This document shows positions 23,808 to 33,203 of a DNA stretch of 64,000 bases, piece after piece. This stretch comes from Candidatus Limnocylindrales bacterium (GTDB lineage: Bacteria > Desulfobacterota > Binatia > UBA1149 > CAITLU01): the NCBI GenBank assembly GCA_035626395.1, contig DASPNR010000030.1, positions 1 to 64,000 on the forward strand, in the 5' to 3' direction. The notes beneath the pieces were generated by a model. That model saw only the letters and a list, made by a program, of their open reading frames with translations. It ran no database searches and was not told the origin of the DNA. Position numbers and translations under genes: made by a program. Within the stretch, counting starts at the first letter, position 1. The number at the start of each line of letters is the position of its first letter.

Positions 23808-24109
23808 GGTTGCTCCTGATCGGGCTCTCGAACGGCCGCCAGCTGCCGCGCGGCTCGATGGCGCCATTGGCATCGCGCGGAAGAGCGCGACGCCCGAGGA
23901 CCGTTCGTCGCGACGAGGATGGCACCGCGCATCGCCGCCATGAAGAACGGCGTCGGGGTTTTGTTCGACAAACGGCCGTGCGTCGCTCGTCGGAGGGAAT
24001 GCATCCAGCGAGCACACGCCGGATCGAGGGTCATGATGTGCAGCGGAAGCTCCGGGCAGACGAGGGATGCGGCGCGGACGCGCGTCGCCGGCGGCAAGAT
24101 GGCGAGCCG

Positions 24110-25495
24110 TCAGTGCGGCAGCGCGACTGAGAAAGTGGCACCCGCGTCAGGATTGCGCTCGGCCCACACGCGTCCGCCGTGACGGCTGACGATTCGTTGG
24201 ACGATGGCAAGGCCGATGCCGGTGCCTTCCAGGTCGGGCTGGTCGTGCAGCCTCTCGAAACGCGCGAACAGCTTTCCCGCGAACTCGGCCGGGAACCCGA
24301 TGCCGTTGTCGCGGACGAGGAAGCCGTGCTCGCCGGCGGCCAGGCCTGCGACGTCGATGCGCGCCTGCTGCCTGTCGCGCGTGAATTTCCAGCAGTTCGA
24401 GACCAACTGCTCGAGCACGATGCGCAGAAGAAACGGATCGCCGTGCGCCGACAGGCCTTCCTCGATCGAGACCTCCACCTGCCGCTGCGGCTCCTGCCTG
24501 CGCTGCGCTTCCACCACCGAACGCGCCAGCGCCGTGATGTCGACGGCCTCGCTGAGCATCGTCGCACGCGTCACCCGCGCGAGCGTCAGAAGGTCGTCGC
24601 CGATCATGCCCAGGCGCACCGCCGATTCCCCGATGCGCGCGAGATAGCCGCGCCCCTGCTCGTCGAGCTTCTCGCCATACTGCTCCAGCGCCAGGTGGCT
24701 GAGCCCGTGGATGACGCGCAGAGGGACGCGCAGGTCGTGCGACACCGTCTGCGTGAAGCCTTGCAGCTCCCGGTATGCCTGCTCGAGGCTTCGGTTGGTG
24801 GTGGCCAGCTCGCGGTTGGACAGCTCGAGCTCGGCGTTGGCGCGCGCAAGATCGGCCGTGCGCTCGCGCACGCTTCGCTCCAGCGTCTCGTTCAGATCCC
24901 GCAGTGCCTCGTCGGCACGTTGCGCCTCGCCGAGCGCTTCCGCCGCCGCGCGTCGACGGAAGCCGTCGAGCGCGGCGATGTAGATCGAGGACCCCATCGT
25001 CATCAGATAGGCGAACACTCCGTTGGTCGAGACGATGCCGCCGCCATGATCCGGGAGCAGCGCCAGGTTCACGACCAGCCCCGCCGTCAGGATCATGGTG
25101 GCCGCAATCTGCGGCCAGACTCCCCACGGGATGCCTGCCGCGCAGCCGAGACCGGTGGCGACGGCGACCACCAGGTGCGGTCCGAAGTCGCCGCGCAGCG
25201 GCCCCATCACGGCCGAGGTCGAAGACAGGACCGCGATCCCCGCCAGTCCTGCAAGACGCGCGACGATCGGCCCGCGCGGCCGGCGCAGGAACGCGAACAG
25301 AGCGCCGAACGCGAGCACGCGGCACAGGTCGATGAGCGCCATTCGCATCGCATTCGGGCTCTCGCTCTGGAAATCGACGGCGACCAGAACGGCCGAGGCC
25401 ACCGCCAGGAACGCCAGGCCAGCTCGTGCGCGCTCTTCGATGTCGGGCAGAAGCCGCTTCTCGAGTGTCGGGTCGGAGGTCAGCGACCGCGGCAT
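24110..25495 (-). CDS. Membrane histidine kinase (HATPase with coiled coil)
   Basis: 461 aa from ATG 25495 ([10 protein letters not shown]); ATG 25522 is the alternative. About six membrane helices occupy residues 20-180 ([64 protein letters not shown]). A coiled coil follows ([30 protein letters not shown]). The HisKA domain has the His in [15 protein letters not shown], and HATPase_c has [25 protein letters not shown] and [13 protein letters not shown]. The organisation matches cyanobacterial-phytochrome-like kinases without a PAS/GAF domain. No response regulator is adjacent, so it is an orphan kinase. The ligand is probably sensed in the membrane domain. It is divergent from the exported RidA-like gene. 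Confidence 0.87.
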   Translation of the reverse strand: MPRSLTSDPTLEKRLLPDIEERARAGLAFLAVASAVLVAVDFQSESPNAMRMALIDLCRVLAFGALFAFLRRPRGPIVARLAGLAGIAVLSSTSAVMGPLRGDFGPHLVVAVATGLGCAAGIPWGVWPQIAATMILTAGLVVNLALLPDHGGGIVSTNGVFAYLMTMGSSIYIAALDGFRRRAAAEALGEAQRADEALRDLNETLERSVRERTADLARANAELELSNRELATTNRSLEQAYRELQGFTQTVSHDLRVPLRVIHGLSHLALEQYGEKLDEQGRGYLARIGESAVRLGMIGDDLLTLARVTRATMLSEAVDITALARSVVEAQRRQEPQRQVEVSIEEGLSAHGDPFLLRIVLEQLVSNCWKFTRDRQQARIDVAGLAAGEHGFLVRDNGIGFPAEFAGKLFARFERLHDQPDLEGTGIGLAIVQRIVSRHGGRVWAERNPDAGATFSVALPH

Positions 25496-25698
25496 GATGT
25501 CGCCAGCGTCGCCGTGGGCCATTGAGCGGCAGCCGCCGCTGCCGTGCATCGGGTCGTGCGCGCAATCATGATCCGACAGCGCATCTCCACGTCCTGCCCC
25601 AAGCCGCTCCACGCGCAGTAGATATTCCGCTGCAACAGGTGCGGCAATCTTTCCGGCCATGTTGCGCTGCGAACATCGGAGCGGTAACGAGGGCGGGC

Positions 25699-26202
25699 GT
25701 GCGCAGCGGCGGTCGGCATCGCTTGGCGGGAGCATCGGCGCGTCGAGCGGTCGTGGTCGCGGTGTCGGCCATCGTTCTGGCAGCTTGTGGAGGCGTCTCG
25801 ATGGGCAAGGGTGACCGCGAAGGCATGGAGTTCCTCGATCCGCCCGAGCGCAAGCGCCTGGGGCTGCCCTTCTCGGAGGCGGTGCGTGCGGGCAATCTGC
25901 TGTTCGTTTCCGGACAGATCGGCGTACGCCCCGGCACCGCCGAGCTCGTCGAAGGCGGCATTGCCGCCGAAACCGCGCAGACGATGGAAAACATCCGTGC
26001 GACGTTGGAGCGTTACGGTTCCAGCCTGGAACGCGTGGTCAAGTGCACCATCTTCCTGGCCGACATGAAGGAATGGCGGGCGATGAACGAAGTCTACGTC
26101 CGCTACTTTCGTGAGAACCTTCCCGCCCGCAGCGCGCTCGGCAGCAGCGGGCTGGCCCTCGGCGCGCGCGTGGAGATCGAATGCATCGCCGCGCTGGAGT
26201 GA
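25699..26202 (+). CDS. Exported RidA/YjgF-like lipoprotein
   Basis: 167 aa from GTG 25699, chosen to give the N-terminal signal VVVAVSAIVLAACGG with lipobox Cys; an in-frame ATG at 25522 has no homology support. The mature part is a RidA (YjgF/UK114) domain: RKRLGLPFSEAVRAGNLLFV, SGQIGVRPGTAELV, TAQTMENIRATLERYG, VKCTIFLADMKEWRAMN, then ENLPARSALG with the Arg equivalent to the substrate-binding Arg105, and VEIECIAALE with the Glu. RidA removes reactive enamine/imine intermediates in the cytoplasm. Here an export signal places it outside, which is unusual. The start depends on whether the signal is real. Confidence 0.75.
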   Translation: MRSGGRHRLAGASARRAVVVAVSAIVLAACGGVSMGKGDREGMEFLDPPERKRLGLPFSEAVRAGNLLFVSGQIGVRPGTAELVEGGIAAETAQTMENIRATLERYGSSLERVVKCTIFLADMKEWRAMNEVYVRYFRENLPARSALGSSGLALGARVEIECIAALE

Positions 26203-26306
26203 CGGCCGCAGCGAAGGCGGAGCGATGCACGCCGCAGTGACGGCGCCACCCGGGTGCAGATGGAGTGACCGCCGCGCGCGGTGATGACCACCGGCGCAGG
26301 AGGAAC

Positions 26307-27950
26307 ATGGCCAAGCAGAGCACGATCGGACGCTATCTGGTCTCGCGCCTGGAGCAGGCCGGGCTCGGGCATGTCTTCGGCATTCCGGGCGACTACGTGC
26401 TCGGCTTCTACGACCTGCTGGTGGCAAGCAGGATGCAGGTCATCGGCACGTGCACGGAGGCCGGAGCGGGTTTTGCCGCCGACGGGTACGCGCGCGTCAG
26501 CGGCCTCGGCGCCGTGTGCGTGACCTACTGCGTCGGCGGCCTCAACTCCCTCAACGCCGTGGCGGGGGCCTATGCCGAGAAGTCGCCGCTGATCGTCATC
26601 AGCGGCGCTCCCGGGCTCGGCGAGCGGGCGCACTCGCCGCTGCTGCATCACAAGGTGCGGGATTTCCAGACCCAGCGGCAGATCTACGAGAAGGTGACGG
26701 TGGCGGCGTGCTCGCTCGAGGACCCGCAGTCGGCGCCGCAGCAGATCGACGATGCACTGCACGCGTGCATCCTGCAGAAGCGGCCCGTCTACCTCGAGCT
26801 GCCGCGCGACATGGTCGAGGCGCGCTGCGCCGCTCCCGGCGACTTTCGCGTGCCCTTGCCGCAGACCGATCCGGCCGTTCTCGACGAGTGCCTGGCGGAG
26901 ACGGTTGCGATGCTGCGCAGCGCCACCCGCCCCATCATCCTGGCGGGCGTCGAGATCCACCGCTTCGGTCTGCAGGAGGAGCTGGTGGCGCTGGTCGAGC
27001 ATACCGGATTTCCGGTGGCGGCAACGATCCTGGGCAAGTCCGTGATCTCGGAGCTGCATCCGCAGTACATCGGAGTCTACGAGGGCGCCATGGGCCGCGA
27101 GGAAGTGCGCGTGGCGGTGGAGTCGGCCGACTGCGTGCTGATCCTCGGCGCCTTCATGACCGACATCAATCTCGGCATCTACACCGCCAACCTCGACGTC
27201 AACCGCACCATCAACGTCAACTCCGAGCGCGCCTCGATCAAACGCCATCACTTCGACGAAGTGGTGCTGGCCGACTTCATCCGCGCGCTGACCACAGCCG
27301 ATCTCGGACCGCGCCGCGAGCACGCGATCGTTTCGGCGGCTGAGGCCGCCGAGGCCAGGCCGTGGGTGCCGGAGCCGTCGCAGCCGATGCGCGTGCGGCG
27401 TTTCTTCGAGCGGCTCAATCACTTCCTCGAGGACTCCGACGTCGTGATCGCCGACGTCGGCGACTCTCTCTTCGGCGCGGCCGATCTGGTCATCCGCCAC
27501 CGCACCGACTTCCTCAGCCCCGCGTACTACACGTCGATGGGCTTCGCGGTGCCGGCCGCCGTGGGCGTACAGACGTTCGACCGCAGCGCGCGCGCGATCG
27601 TCGTCGTCGGCGACGGCGCCTTCCAGATGACGGGGCAGGAGCTGTCGACGGCGGCGCGGCTCGGGCTCAACCCGATCGTGTTCGTGCTCAACAACAAGGG
27701 CTACACCACCGAGCGCTTCATCCGCGAAGGGCCCTACAACGACATCCACGACTGGGCTTACCACCTGGTCCCACAGCTTCTGCGGCAGGGCTGGGGAACC
27801 GAGGTGCACACCGAGGGCGAGCTGGAGACGGCGCTGCAGCAGGCCCGGGCCAACACGCAGTCGCTGTCGATCCTCAACATCCACCTCGACAAGATGGATA
27901 CGTCCAAGGCGCTGGAGCGGCTGGCGCGGAGGCTGGGCGAACGGGCATGA
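26307..27950 (+). CDS. Thiamine-diphosphate 2-oxo-acid decarboxylase (pyruvate/indolepyruvate decarboxylase type)
   Basis: 547 aa, ATG at 26307 with AGGAGGAAC upstream. The N-terminal PYR domain has FGIPGDYVLGFYDLL and the activating Glu in TCTEAGAGFAADGYARV. The middle domain includes PIILAGVEIHRFGLQEELV. The C-terminal PP domain has the ThDP motif VVGDGAFQMTGQELSTAARL, with the terminal Asn in IVFVLNNKGYTTERF. The family decarboxylates pyruvate, indolepyruvate, phenylpyruvate or branched 2-oxo acids to aldehydes. The His-His pair SPLLHHKVRDF is the usual mark of this group. The zinc alcohol dehydrogenase at 22638 could reduce the aldehyde, but it is not in the same operon. The stop overlaps a 21-codon frame (ATGA). 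Confidence 0.9.
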   Translation: MAKQSTIGRYLVSRLEQAGLGHVFGIPGDYVLGFYDLLVASRMQVIGTCTEAGAGFAADGYARVSGLGAVCVTYCVGGLNSLNAVAGAYAEKSPLIVISGAPGLGERAHSPLLHHKVRDFQTQRQIYEKVTVAACSLEDPQSAPQQIDDALHACILQKRPVYLELPRDMVEARCAAPGDFRVPLPQTDPAVLDECLAETVAMLRSATRPIILAGVEIHRFGLQEELVALVEHTGFPVAATILGKSVISELHPQYIGVYEGAMGREEVRVAVESADCVLILGAFMTDINLGIYTANLDVNRTINVNSERASIKRHHFDEVVLADFIRALTTADLGPRREHAIVSAAEAAEARPWVPEPSQPMRVRRFFERLNHFLEDSDVVIADVGDSLFGAADLVIRHRTDFLSPAYYTSMGFAVPAAVGVQTFDRSARAIVVVGDGAFQMTGQELSTAARLGLNPIVFVLNNKGYTTERFIREGPYNDIHDWAYHLVPQLLRQGWGTEVHTEGELETALQQARANTQSLSILNIHLDKMDTSKALERLARRLGERA

Positions 27951-28012
27951 CCGTGCACGAAGCGCGCGAGCGGCAGTGGGAAAAGGCGCACGACTGGTAC
28001 GAGCGGGCGTGA
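27947..28012 (+). CDS. Candidate 21-aa coupled peptide
   Basis: The ATG overlaps the stop of the decarboxylase gene in ATGA and the frame reads MTVHEARERQWEKAHDWYERA. Such overlaps give translational re-initiation, so the peptide may be made. It is amphipathic, Arg/Glu/Trp-rich and lacks any signal. With only 21 codons it may also be a chance frame. Nothing is known about it. Confidence 0.25.
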   Translation: MTVHEARERQWEKAHDWYERA

Positions 28013-28099
28013 GCAGGGCGGGCCGATCGTGCCGGCACACGCACGGTTCCGGCCGCATCGGCATCGGCGGCGCGAGAGCGAGCGCATGCGGGGACATCG

Positions 28100-29074
28100 A
28101 TGGCCAAAGACGTAGTGCTGATCACCGGAGGAAACGCGGGCATCGGCTTTGCCTGTGCTCGCGCGTTGGCGCGGCGCGGCTGGCACGTGCTGATGGCCAG
28201 CCGCGACCGGAGCGCTTCGGCGGCGGCTGTGGCGCGCCTGCGAGCGGAAAGCGGCGCCGAAGCCGCCTCCGAGATGGGTCTGGATCTGGCCTCGCAGGCA
28301 TCGGTGCGGGCGCTGGCGGCCGAGGTCACCGGCCGCGGCCTGCCGCTGCGTGCGCTGGTGTGCAACGCCGGGCTTCAGTTCTTCGGCAGGCCGCGCTTTA
28401 CCGCCGAGGGGCACGAGATGACGTTCGCCGTCAACCATCTCGGCCACTTCCTGCTGGCGAATCTCCTGCTCGATCATCTGCGCGCGCACGCGCCGTCGCG
28501 CATCGTCGTCGTGTCCTCGGGAGTGCACGATCCGAAGCGCTGGACCGGAATGCCCAAGGCCGACATTTCCGATCTCGCCACGCTGGCCGCCACCGGAGGA
28601 CCCGAGGCTGGCCGGTTCCGCGGCGGCTTGGCCTACGTCAACAGCAAGCTTTGCAACCTCTGGTTCACCTACGAGCTGGTGCGACGATTGCAGATGCGCG
28701 ACGGCAGCGCCGATGGCGTTCCCGCGGTCACGGTGAATGCCTTCGATCCGGGCCTGACGCCCGGCTCGAGCCTGACCCGCGACTATCCCTCAGCGGTGCA
28801 GTTCGGATGGAACCGGCTCCTGCCCGGCCTCGCGCGCGTGCTGTCGCCGGTCGTCGCAGGGATCAACACCGTCGAGCAGGCCGGAACGGCGCTGGCGCGT
28901 CTGGTGGACGACCCGCAGCTTGCGCGGCTGACCGGCAGGTACTTCCCGTCGCACACGCGGTGGAAGGAGGCACCCTCATCTCCGGCGTCCTACGATGCGG
29001 CGCGCGCACGCGAGCTGTGGGAGATGAGCGAGCGGCTGTGTGGCACGTCTGCGACGGCCTCCTCTCCATCCTGA
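28100..29074 (+). CDS. Short-chain dehydrogenase/reductase
   Basis: 324 aa, somewhat longer than classical SDRs because of a C-terminal extension. The nucleotide-binding motif is LITGGNAGIGF (TGxxxGIG) with ASRDRS as the NADP-type second strand. Then come LVCNAGLQFF (NAG), NHLGHFLLANL, VVVSSGVHDPKRW (catalytic Ser) and YVNSKLCNLW (catalytic YxxxK). The pattern with a long loop after the Ser resembles the retinol-dehydrogenase / protochlorophyllide-reductase branch that acts on bulky lipophilic ketones. The gene follows the decarboxylase by 150 bases and precedes the VOC gene; no operon coupling is seen. Substrate unknown. Confidence 0.87.
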   Translation: MAKDVVLITGGNAGIGFACARALARRGWHVLMASRDRSASAAAVARLRAESGAEAASEMGLDLASQASVRALAAEVTGRGLPLRALVCNAGLQFFGRPRFTAEGHEMTFAVNHLGHFLLANLLLDHLRAHAPSRIVVVSSGVHDPKRWTGMPKADISDLATLAATGGPEAGRFRGGLAYVNSKLCNLWFTYELVRRLQMRDGSADGVPAVTVNAFDPGLTPGSSLTRDYPSAVQFGWNRLLPGLARVLSPVVAGINTVEQAGTALARLVDDPQLARLTGRYFPSHTRWKEAPSSPASYDAARARELWEMSERLCGTSATASSPS

Positions 29075-29209
29075 GTGGGCTCACATGCACTGGCGGGGGG
29101 AGAATCACGCGCGTCAGGCGGCCTGGCGGATGCCACGTCGCGACCGCATCAGCGCTACGCCGGCGATTCGCTTGCGCGAACGCAGCGCTCACGTCACAGA
29201 AGCCGGCGC

Positions 29210-29662
29210 ATGGCACGCTCGGTCAAACCGATTCCGGACGGGTTTCGAAGCATCACTCCCTATCTGGCCGTCGACGATGCCGACAGCCTGATCCAGTTCC
29301 TCAAGAAAGCCTTCGGCGCCAAGGAGGTGCAGCGTGCGACGCGGCCGGACGGGACCGTGTCGTACGCGGTCGTGCGGGTGGGCGACTCGATGGTCGAGGT
29401 CGCCGACGCGCGGCCGCCGTGGGAGCCGATGCGTGCGGCCGTGCACCTGTACGTCAGCGACACCGACCACGTCTACGACAAGGCGCTGCGTGCGGGCGCA
29501 GTTTCCTTGTCGGCGCCGTCGGACCTGTTCTACGGCGAGCGTGGTGCCACGGTGCGCGACCCTTGCGGCAACCACTGGCACATCTCCACCCGCATCGAGC
29601 TGCTCACGCCCGAGGAGCTGGAACGGCGCCAGGCCGCCTATTACCGCCAGCATGCGCACTGA
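29210..29662 (+). CDS. VOC-family protein (PhnB/glyoxalase-like)
   Basis: 150 aa from ATG 29210. Two beta-alpha-beta-beta-beta modules: ITPYLAVDDADSLIQFLKKA, VQRATRPDGTVSYAVVRVGD, VHLYVSDTDHVYDKALRAGA and VRDPCGNHWHISTRIELL. The final DPxGNxW motif marks the PhnB-like branch of the vicinal-oxygen-chelate superfamily. Such proteins bind or convert small organics and are sometimes antibiotic-binding. Metal ligands are incomplete, so catalysis is uncertain. The stop overlaps the next gene's ATG (29652) within GCATGCGCACTGA, indicating co-translation of the pair. Confidence 0.85.
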   Translation: MARSVKPIPDGFRSITPYLAVDDADSLIQFLKKAFGAKEVQRATRPDGTVSYAVVRVGDSMVEVADARPPWEPMRAAVHLYVSDTDHVYDKALRAGAVSLSAPSDLFYGERGATVRDPCGNHWHISTRIELLTPEELERRQAAYYRQHAH

Positions 29663-30140
29663 CATGGATCTTCCCGACGTAGCACAGGTTCTGCTGCCGG
29701 TCCTCGCCCGCGTCGAGGAACGCGACCGGCCGCTGCTGATCGCCATCGCCGAGCGCATGGCCGCCGAGCGCTACCGGCGCTGGGCGCAGGAGGCCGCCAC
29801 CGGCTACGAACGCGACCGCCTGCTGGCGTGCGCCGAGCGCGAGGAAGAGATCGCGACCCGAGTCGAGTCGCTGCGACCCGACCACGAGGAAGTTCAGGAG
29901 CGCGTGCGCGTCGCCAACCCCGATCTTGCGGCCATCAACCGCGGTCTGTTCGAGGGACGCCCGCGCTCCGAGCAGCTCGCGATCCAGGCCCGCGGCGAGC
30001 GGCTTGGAGCGGCGACGTGGCGCGCGCTGGCGCAAGCGCAGGCTTCGGAGGAGGCGCGGCAGACGTTGCTCGAATGCGCGCGCCTCGAGGAAGCCAGCGC
30101 CGAAGTGCTCGAACAGCTCCTCGGCAAGCATCCTTCGTGA
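29652..30140 (+). CDS. Helical Glu-rich protein, possibly ferritin-like; unknown
   Basis: 162 aa from ATG 29652; ATG 29664 (MDLPDVAQVLL) is an equally good start. Four long amphipathic helices: VLLPVLARVEERDRPLLIAI, AERMAAERYRRWAQEAATGY, ACAEREEEIATRVESL, LAIQARGERLGAATWRALA and LLECARLEEASAEVLEQLLG. The spacing of Glu residues in the helices (E in RMAAERYRR, CAEREEEI, ECARLEEA) recalls diiron ferritin-like bundles. His ligands are absent, so metal binding is doubtful. It is translationally coupled to the VOC gene. I know no specific function. Confidence 0.6.
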   Translation: MRTDMDLPDVAQVLLPVLARVEERDRPLLIAIAERMAAERYRRWAQEAATGYERDRLLACAEREEEIATRVESLRPDHEEVQERVRVANPDLAAINRGLFEGRPRSEQLAIQARGERLGAATWRALAQAQASEEARQTLLECARLEEASAEVLEQLLGKHPS

Positions 30141-30357
30141 AGCTCTGCCGCGCGCGCCGCGCGTCGCGCCTGCGCCATGCTGCAGTGGCGGCATGCTGCC
30201 ACAAGGGGGGACGAGGACGATCGTCACCGCTTCGATCGCCGCCAAGGAACCTTCATCGCCTCCTGCGACCAATCTAGACTGGCTGCGGCAGGTCTTCACG
30301 AAACTCAGCCGCGCCGCACCGCCTGCTCATGGTGACGCGCGCGTTGGTGGCTTCCGT

Positions 30358-32103
30358 ATGGCAAGCTCCTCCCTCGGTCTCGTTCTGCGTTTCATGATGC
30401 GCTACCCGTGGCGCGTCGCGGCCGGACTAGGCATGGCCGCCGCCGGCACCGGCCTCGGCTTCGTCTTCCCGGGCGTGACGCGTTGGTTCCTGGACGACAT
30501 CATCCCGAGCGGCGACGTCTCGCGGATCTTTCCCGCGGTGGGGGTGGCGCTGGGGGCGATGGCGCTTCGGCAGCTGTTCTACGCGCTGCGCACGCTGGGC
30601 AACAACGCCTTCGAGCTGCGCATGACCTACGACCTGCGCAGCTGCCTGCATGACAAGATCCAGCACCTGCCGCTGAAGTGGTTCGACAAGCAGACCACCG
30701 GCGACATCCTGATGCGCATGTCCACCGATGTTCCGGCCACGCAGCGCGTGATCATCGAGGGCATCGACCAGACGGTGCCGGCACTTCTGCAGATCGTCAT
30801 CACGAGCGGCGTCATGATCTACCTGCATCCGACGCTGGCGCTGGTGACGATGATTCCGGTGCCCTTCATCGCCGCCGGCGGCTGGATCTACAGCCGCTGG
30901 GTGCAGCCGCGCGCCGACGAGGCGCGCGAGTCGGCCGGCAGCCTGAGCGCGCTGCTGCACGACAACATCGCCGGCATCCACCAGATCAAGACCTACACGC
31001 TCGAGCCCGAGAAGCAGCACGCGTTCGACAAATCGAGCATGGCCTACCGCCGCCAGCAGACACGGCTGCAGCGGGCGTGGGCGATTTACGGCCCCAGCAT
31101 GGGCTTCCTCGGCGACATGGGCCTGCTGCTGCTGATCGGCTTCGGCTCCTACTGGTGCATCAGCAGGGAGATCACCGTGGGCCAGCTCGTACAGTTCCTG
31201 ATGCTGCTGGCGATGCTGTACGAGCCTATCGGCCGCCTGCATACCCTCAGCACCAGCTTCCTCAACGGTCTGGTCGCGGCGCCGCGCGTCTTCGAGATCA
31301 TCCACATGGAGGAGAGCGAGGACCTGCAGAGCGGCCGCCATCTGGAGCACGTCACCGGCGAGATCCGGTTCGAGAAGGTCAACTTCCGGTACGACCAGCG
31401 CCGTCCGATTTTGACCGACCTCGACATGCTCGTGAAGCCGCAGCACACGGTGGCCATCGTCGGTGCCACGGGCGCGGGCAAGAGCACGATCTTCCAGCTC
31501 CTGACGCGGTTGTACGAGCCCGACAGCGGCGAGATCTACCTCGACGGCGTGCCGACGCGCGAGTACAGCAAGGCGAGCCTGCGCGACAACATCGGATACG
31601 TCTCGCAGGACAGCTACATGTTCAACACCACCGTGCGCGAGAACCTGCTGCTCGGGAAGTTCGAAGCCACCGACGAGGAGCTGTGGGAGGCGCTGCGCAT
31701 GGCGTCCGCCGCCGATTTCGTCGAGCGTCTCGAAGGCAAGCTCGATGCCGAGGTCGGTGAGCGGGGCAGCCACTTGAGCGGCGGCGAGAGGCAGCGCCTG
31801 TCGATCGCGCGCGCATTCCTCAAGAACGCGCCGATCCTGCTGCTGGACGAAGCCACCAGCGCCGTCGACGCCAAGAGCGAGAAGCTCATCCAGTCGGCGC
31901 TGAGGAAGCTGCGCCAGAACCGTACGTGCCTGATCATCGCGCACCGCCTGAGCACGATCCGCGACGCCGATCAGATCTACGTGCTGCGCCATGGGCAGGT
32001 GCTCGCGCATGGCACGCACGAGGAGCTGATCCGCAGCAACGACTATTACGCCGAGCTCGCGCGCATCAGCTTCGGGTTCTCGCACCAGGATCAGGCGGCG
32101 TAA
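30358..32103 (+). CDS. ABC exporter half-transporter (fused membrane and ATPase)
   Basis: 581 aa from ATG 30358 (the frame runs back to 29926 but the homologous start is here). The N-terminal six-helix exporter domain covers about residues 1-320, with YPWRVAAGLGMAAAGTGLGF, LRHLP-like coupling segments and IYGPSMGFLGDMGLLLLIGF. The nucleotide-binding domain has Walker A GATGAGKST, Q-loop GYVSQDSYMFN, signature LSGGERQRLS, Walker B ILLLDEATS and H-loop IIAHRLSTIRD. It dimerises to move lipids, drugs or siderophores outwards. The substrate cannot be deduced. It is convergent with the minus-strand operon starting at 32185. Confidence 0.93.
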   Translation: MASSSLGLVLRFMMRYPWRVAAGLGMAAAGTGLGFVFPGVTRWFLDDIIPSGDVSRIFPAVGVALGAMALRQLFYALRTLGNNAFELRMTYDLRSCLHDKIQHLPLKWFDKQTTGDILMRMSTDVPATQRVIIEGIDQTVPALLQIVITSGVMIYLHPTLALVTMIPVPFIAAGGWIYSRWVQPRADEARESAGSLSALLHDNIAGIHQIKTYTLEPEKQHAFDKSSMAYRRQQTRLQRAWAIYGPSMGFLGDMGLLLLIGFGSYWCISREITVGQLVQFLMLLAMLYEPIGRLHTLSTSFLNGLVAAPRVFEIIHMEESEDLQSGRHLEHVTGEIRFEKVNFRYDQRRPILTDLDMLVKPQHTVAIVGATGAGKSTIFQLLTRLYEPDSGEIYLDGVPTREYSKASLRDNIGYVSQDSYMFNTTVRENLLLGKFEATDEELWEALRMASAADFVERLEGKLDAEVGERGSHLSGGERQRLSIARAFLKNAPILLLDEATSAVDAKSEKLIQSALRKLRQNRTCLIIAHRLSTIRDADQIYVLRHGQVLAHGTHEELIRSNDYYAELARISFGFSHQDQAA

Positions 32104-32184
32104 CACCCGCGGCGGCACAGTGCCGATGGCCGGGTATCAGGCGCGACAGCAGCGCATCGGCCTTCGCGGCGGCCTCGGCCGTGC

Positions 32185-32598
32185 TCATGACGCCCAGTAT
32201 CCCTGCAGCATGCCGGCGCTGAGCATGGCGATGCCGACGATGCCGGCCAGCACCCCCGCGCCGCCCACGGTGCGGCTGAAGACCGGCTTCTGGGCGAACT
32301 CGTCGGTCACCCCGGCCAGCCAGTTGTAGGTGTCCTTGACGGCGATGCATACGGCGAAGGCCACCAGCAGGCGCGCCGCCAGCTCCTCGTTCTCGGGCGA
32401 CAATGCCGAGATCGGGATCGTCAGCGACAGCGCCATCAGCATCGTTCCGAACGCCAGAGGGCCGGTGTGGGCCATGACGAGATAGCGCGGCGCGAACTCG
32501 CTCTTCTGCCGCGCGGTGGAAAATGCGAAGCCGGTGAGAAAGCCGTAGACGATGTTGATGAGCCCGCCGCCGATGAGAACCTTCTGCGCCGGATCCAC
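32185..32598 (-). CDS. Small integral membrane protein resembling styrene oxide isomerase (StyC)
   Basis: 137 aa with four transmembrane helices: LIGGGLINIVYGFLTGFAF, YLVMAHTGPLAFGTMLMAL, LLVAFAVCIAVKDTYNWLAG and GVLAGIVGIAMLSAGML. The block AHTGPLAFGTM (His44) followed by ELAARLLVA, DTYNW and the final helix matches my memory of StyC: AHSGPALNGMM, TARLLGS and a similar order. In StyC the His in this block ligates a heme that binds the epoxide and isomerises it to the aldehyde. The start is 3 bases after the stop of the upstream carboxymuconolactone-decarboxylase-like gene (32602), so they are in one operon. The family assignment is by motif from memory and unproven; without it the protein would be of unknown function. 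Confidence 0.45.
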   Translation of the reverse strand: MDPAQKVLIGGGLINIVYGFLTGFAFSTARQKSEFAPRYLVMAHTGPLAFGTMLMALSLTIPISALSPENEELAARLLVAFAVCIAVKDTYNWLAGVTDEFAQKPVFSRTVGGAGVLAGIVGIAMLSAGMLQGYWAS

Positions 32599-32601
32599 GA
32601 A

Positions 32602-33165
32602 TCAGCTCCGGCGGTTGGCGGTGGCCGACTTGACGACCTTCATGCCGATGGGCTCGTCCAGCTCCACGTCCATGCACTCTGTCAGGCGCGCCAGCATCTG
32701 GTAGTAGCCGACCGTCAGCAGCGTCTCGACCAGCTCGCGCGACGAGAACTTCGAGGAAGCGGCTTCGAACGTGGCGTCGGACGGCCGCGTATCGTCGATG
32801 CTCTCCTGCACGAACGCCAGAAAGCGGCGCTCGACGTCGCCGAATACCGCCGCGTCGAGCTCGCCGCGCTCGAGCGCATCGACCTGCTCCTGCGTGGCGC
32901 CGCAGGCAATGGCGATGGGCACGTGCTGCACCCACTCGTAGCGACCGCCGAGCGAGCGGGCGGCGAGCAGGATCGCGTACTCGCGCAGCTTCGGATCGAG
33001 CTGCTGCTCGCCCAGGATGGAGCTGCCCAGGCGCAGCAAAGGCCGAAAGCTGTTGGTCGCATGCGCCATGGTGCGAAAGATGTTGAGGTGCGCCGGCAGC
33101 GCGTCGAACGCTGCGCGCACTTCGTCGGGAGCGGTTGAGGGATCGACGTACGGAATTCGCGCCAT
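32602..33165 (-). CDS. Carboxymuconolactone decarboxylase (AhpD-like) family protein
   Basis: 187 aa, ATG 33165 with AAGGAG upstream. The AhpD-like helical bundle has PAHLNIFRTMAHATNSFRPL, LREYAILLAARSLGGRYEWV, QHVPIAIACGATQEQVDALE and ETLLTVGYYQMLARLTECMD. The RYEWVQHVPIA block replaces the CxxC of peroxidase-type AhpD, so it is not a classical alkylhydroperoxidase; such Cys-less forms occur in aromatic degradation operons. It lies 38 bases after the SDR gene and 3 bases before the isomerase-like membrane gene, all on the minus strand. Confidence 0.85.
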   Translation of the reverse strand: MARIPYVDPSTAPDEVRAAFDALPAHLNIFRTMAHATNSFRPLLRLGSSILGEQQLDPKLREYAILLAARSLGGRYEWVQHVPIAIACGATQEQVDALERGELDAAVFGDVERRFLAFVQESIDDTRPSDATFEAASSKFSSRELVETLLTVGYYQMLARLTECMDVELDEPIGMKVVKSATANRRS

Positions 33166-33203
33166 GTCGTCAGCTACTCCTTGCCGGCCGCGCCCGCCGC
33201 GGC

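Noticed and set aside
29926..30357. N-terminal extension of the ABC exporter frame
   Set aside because: The extension overlaps the preceding gene out of frame and has no homology; the exporter domain starts at ATG 30358.
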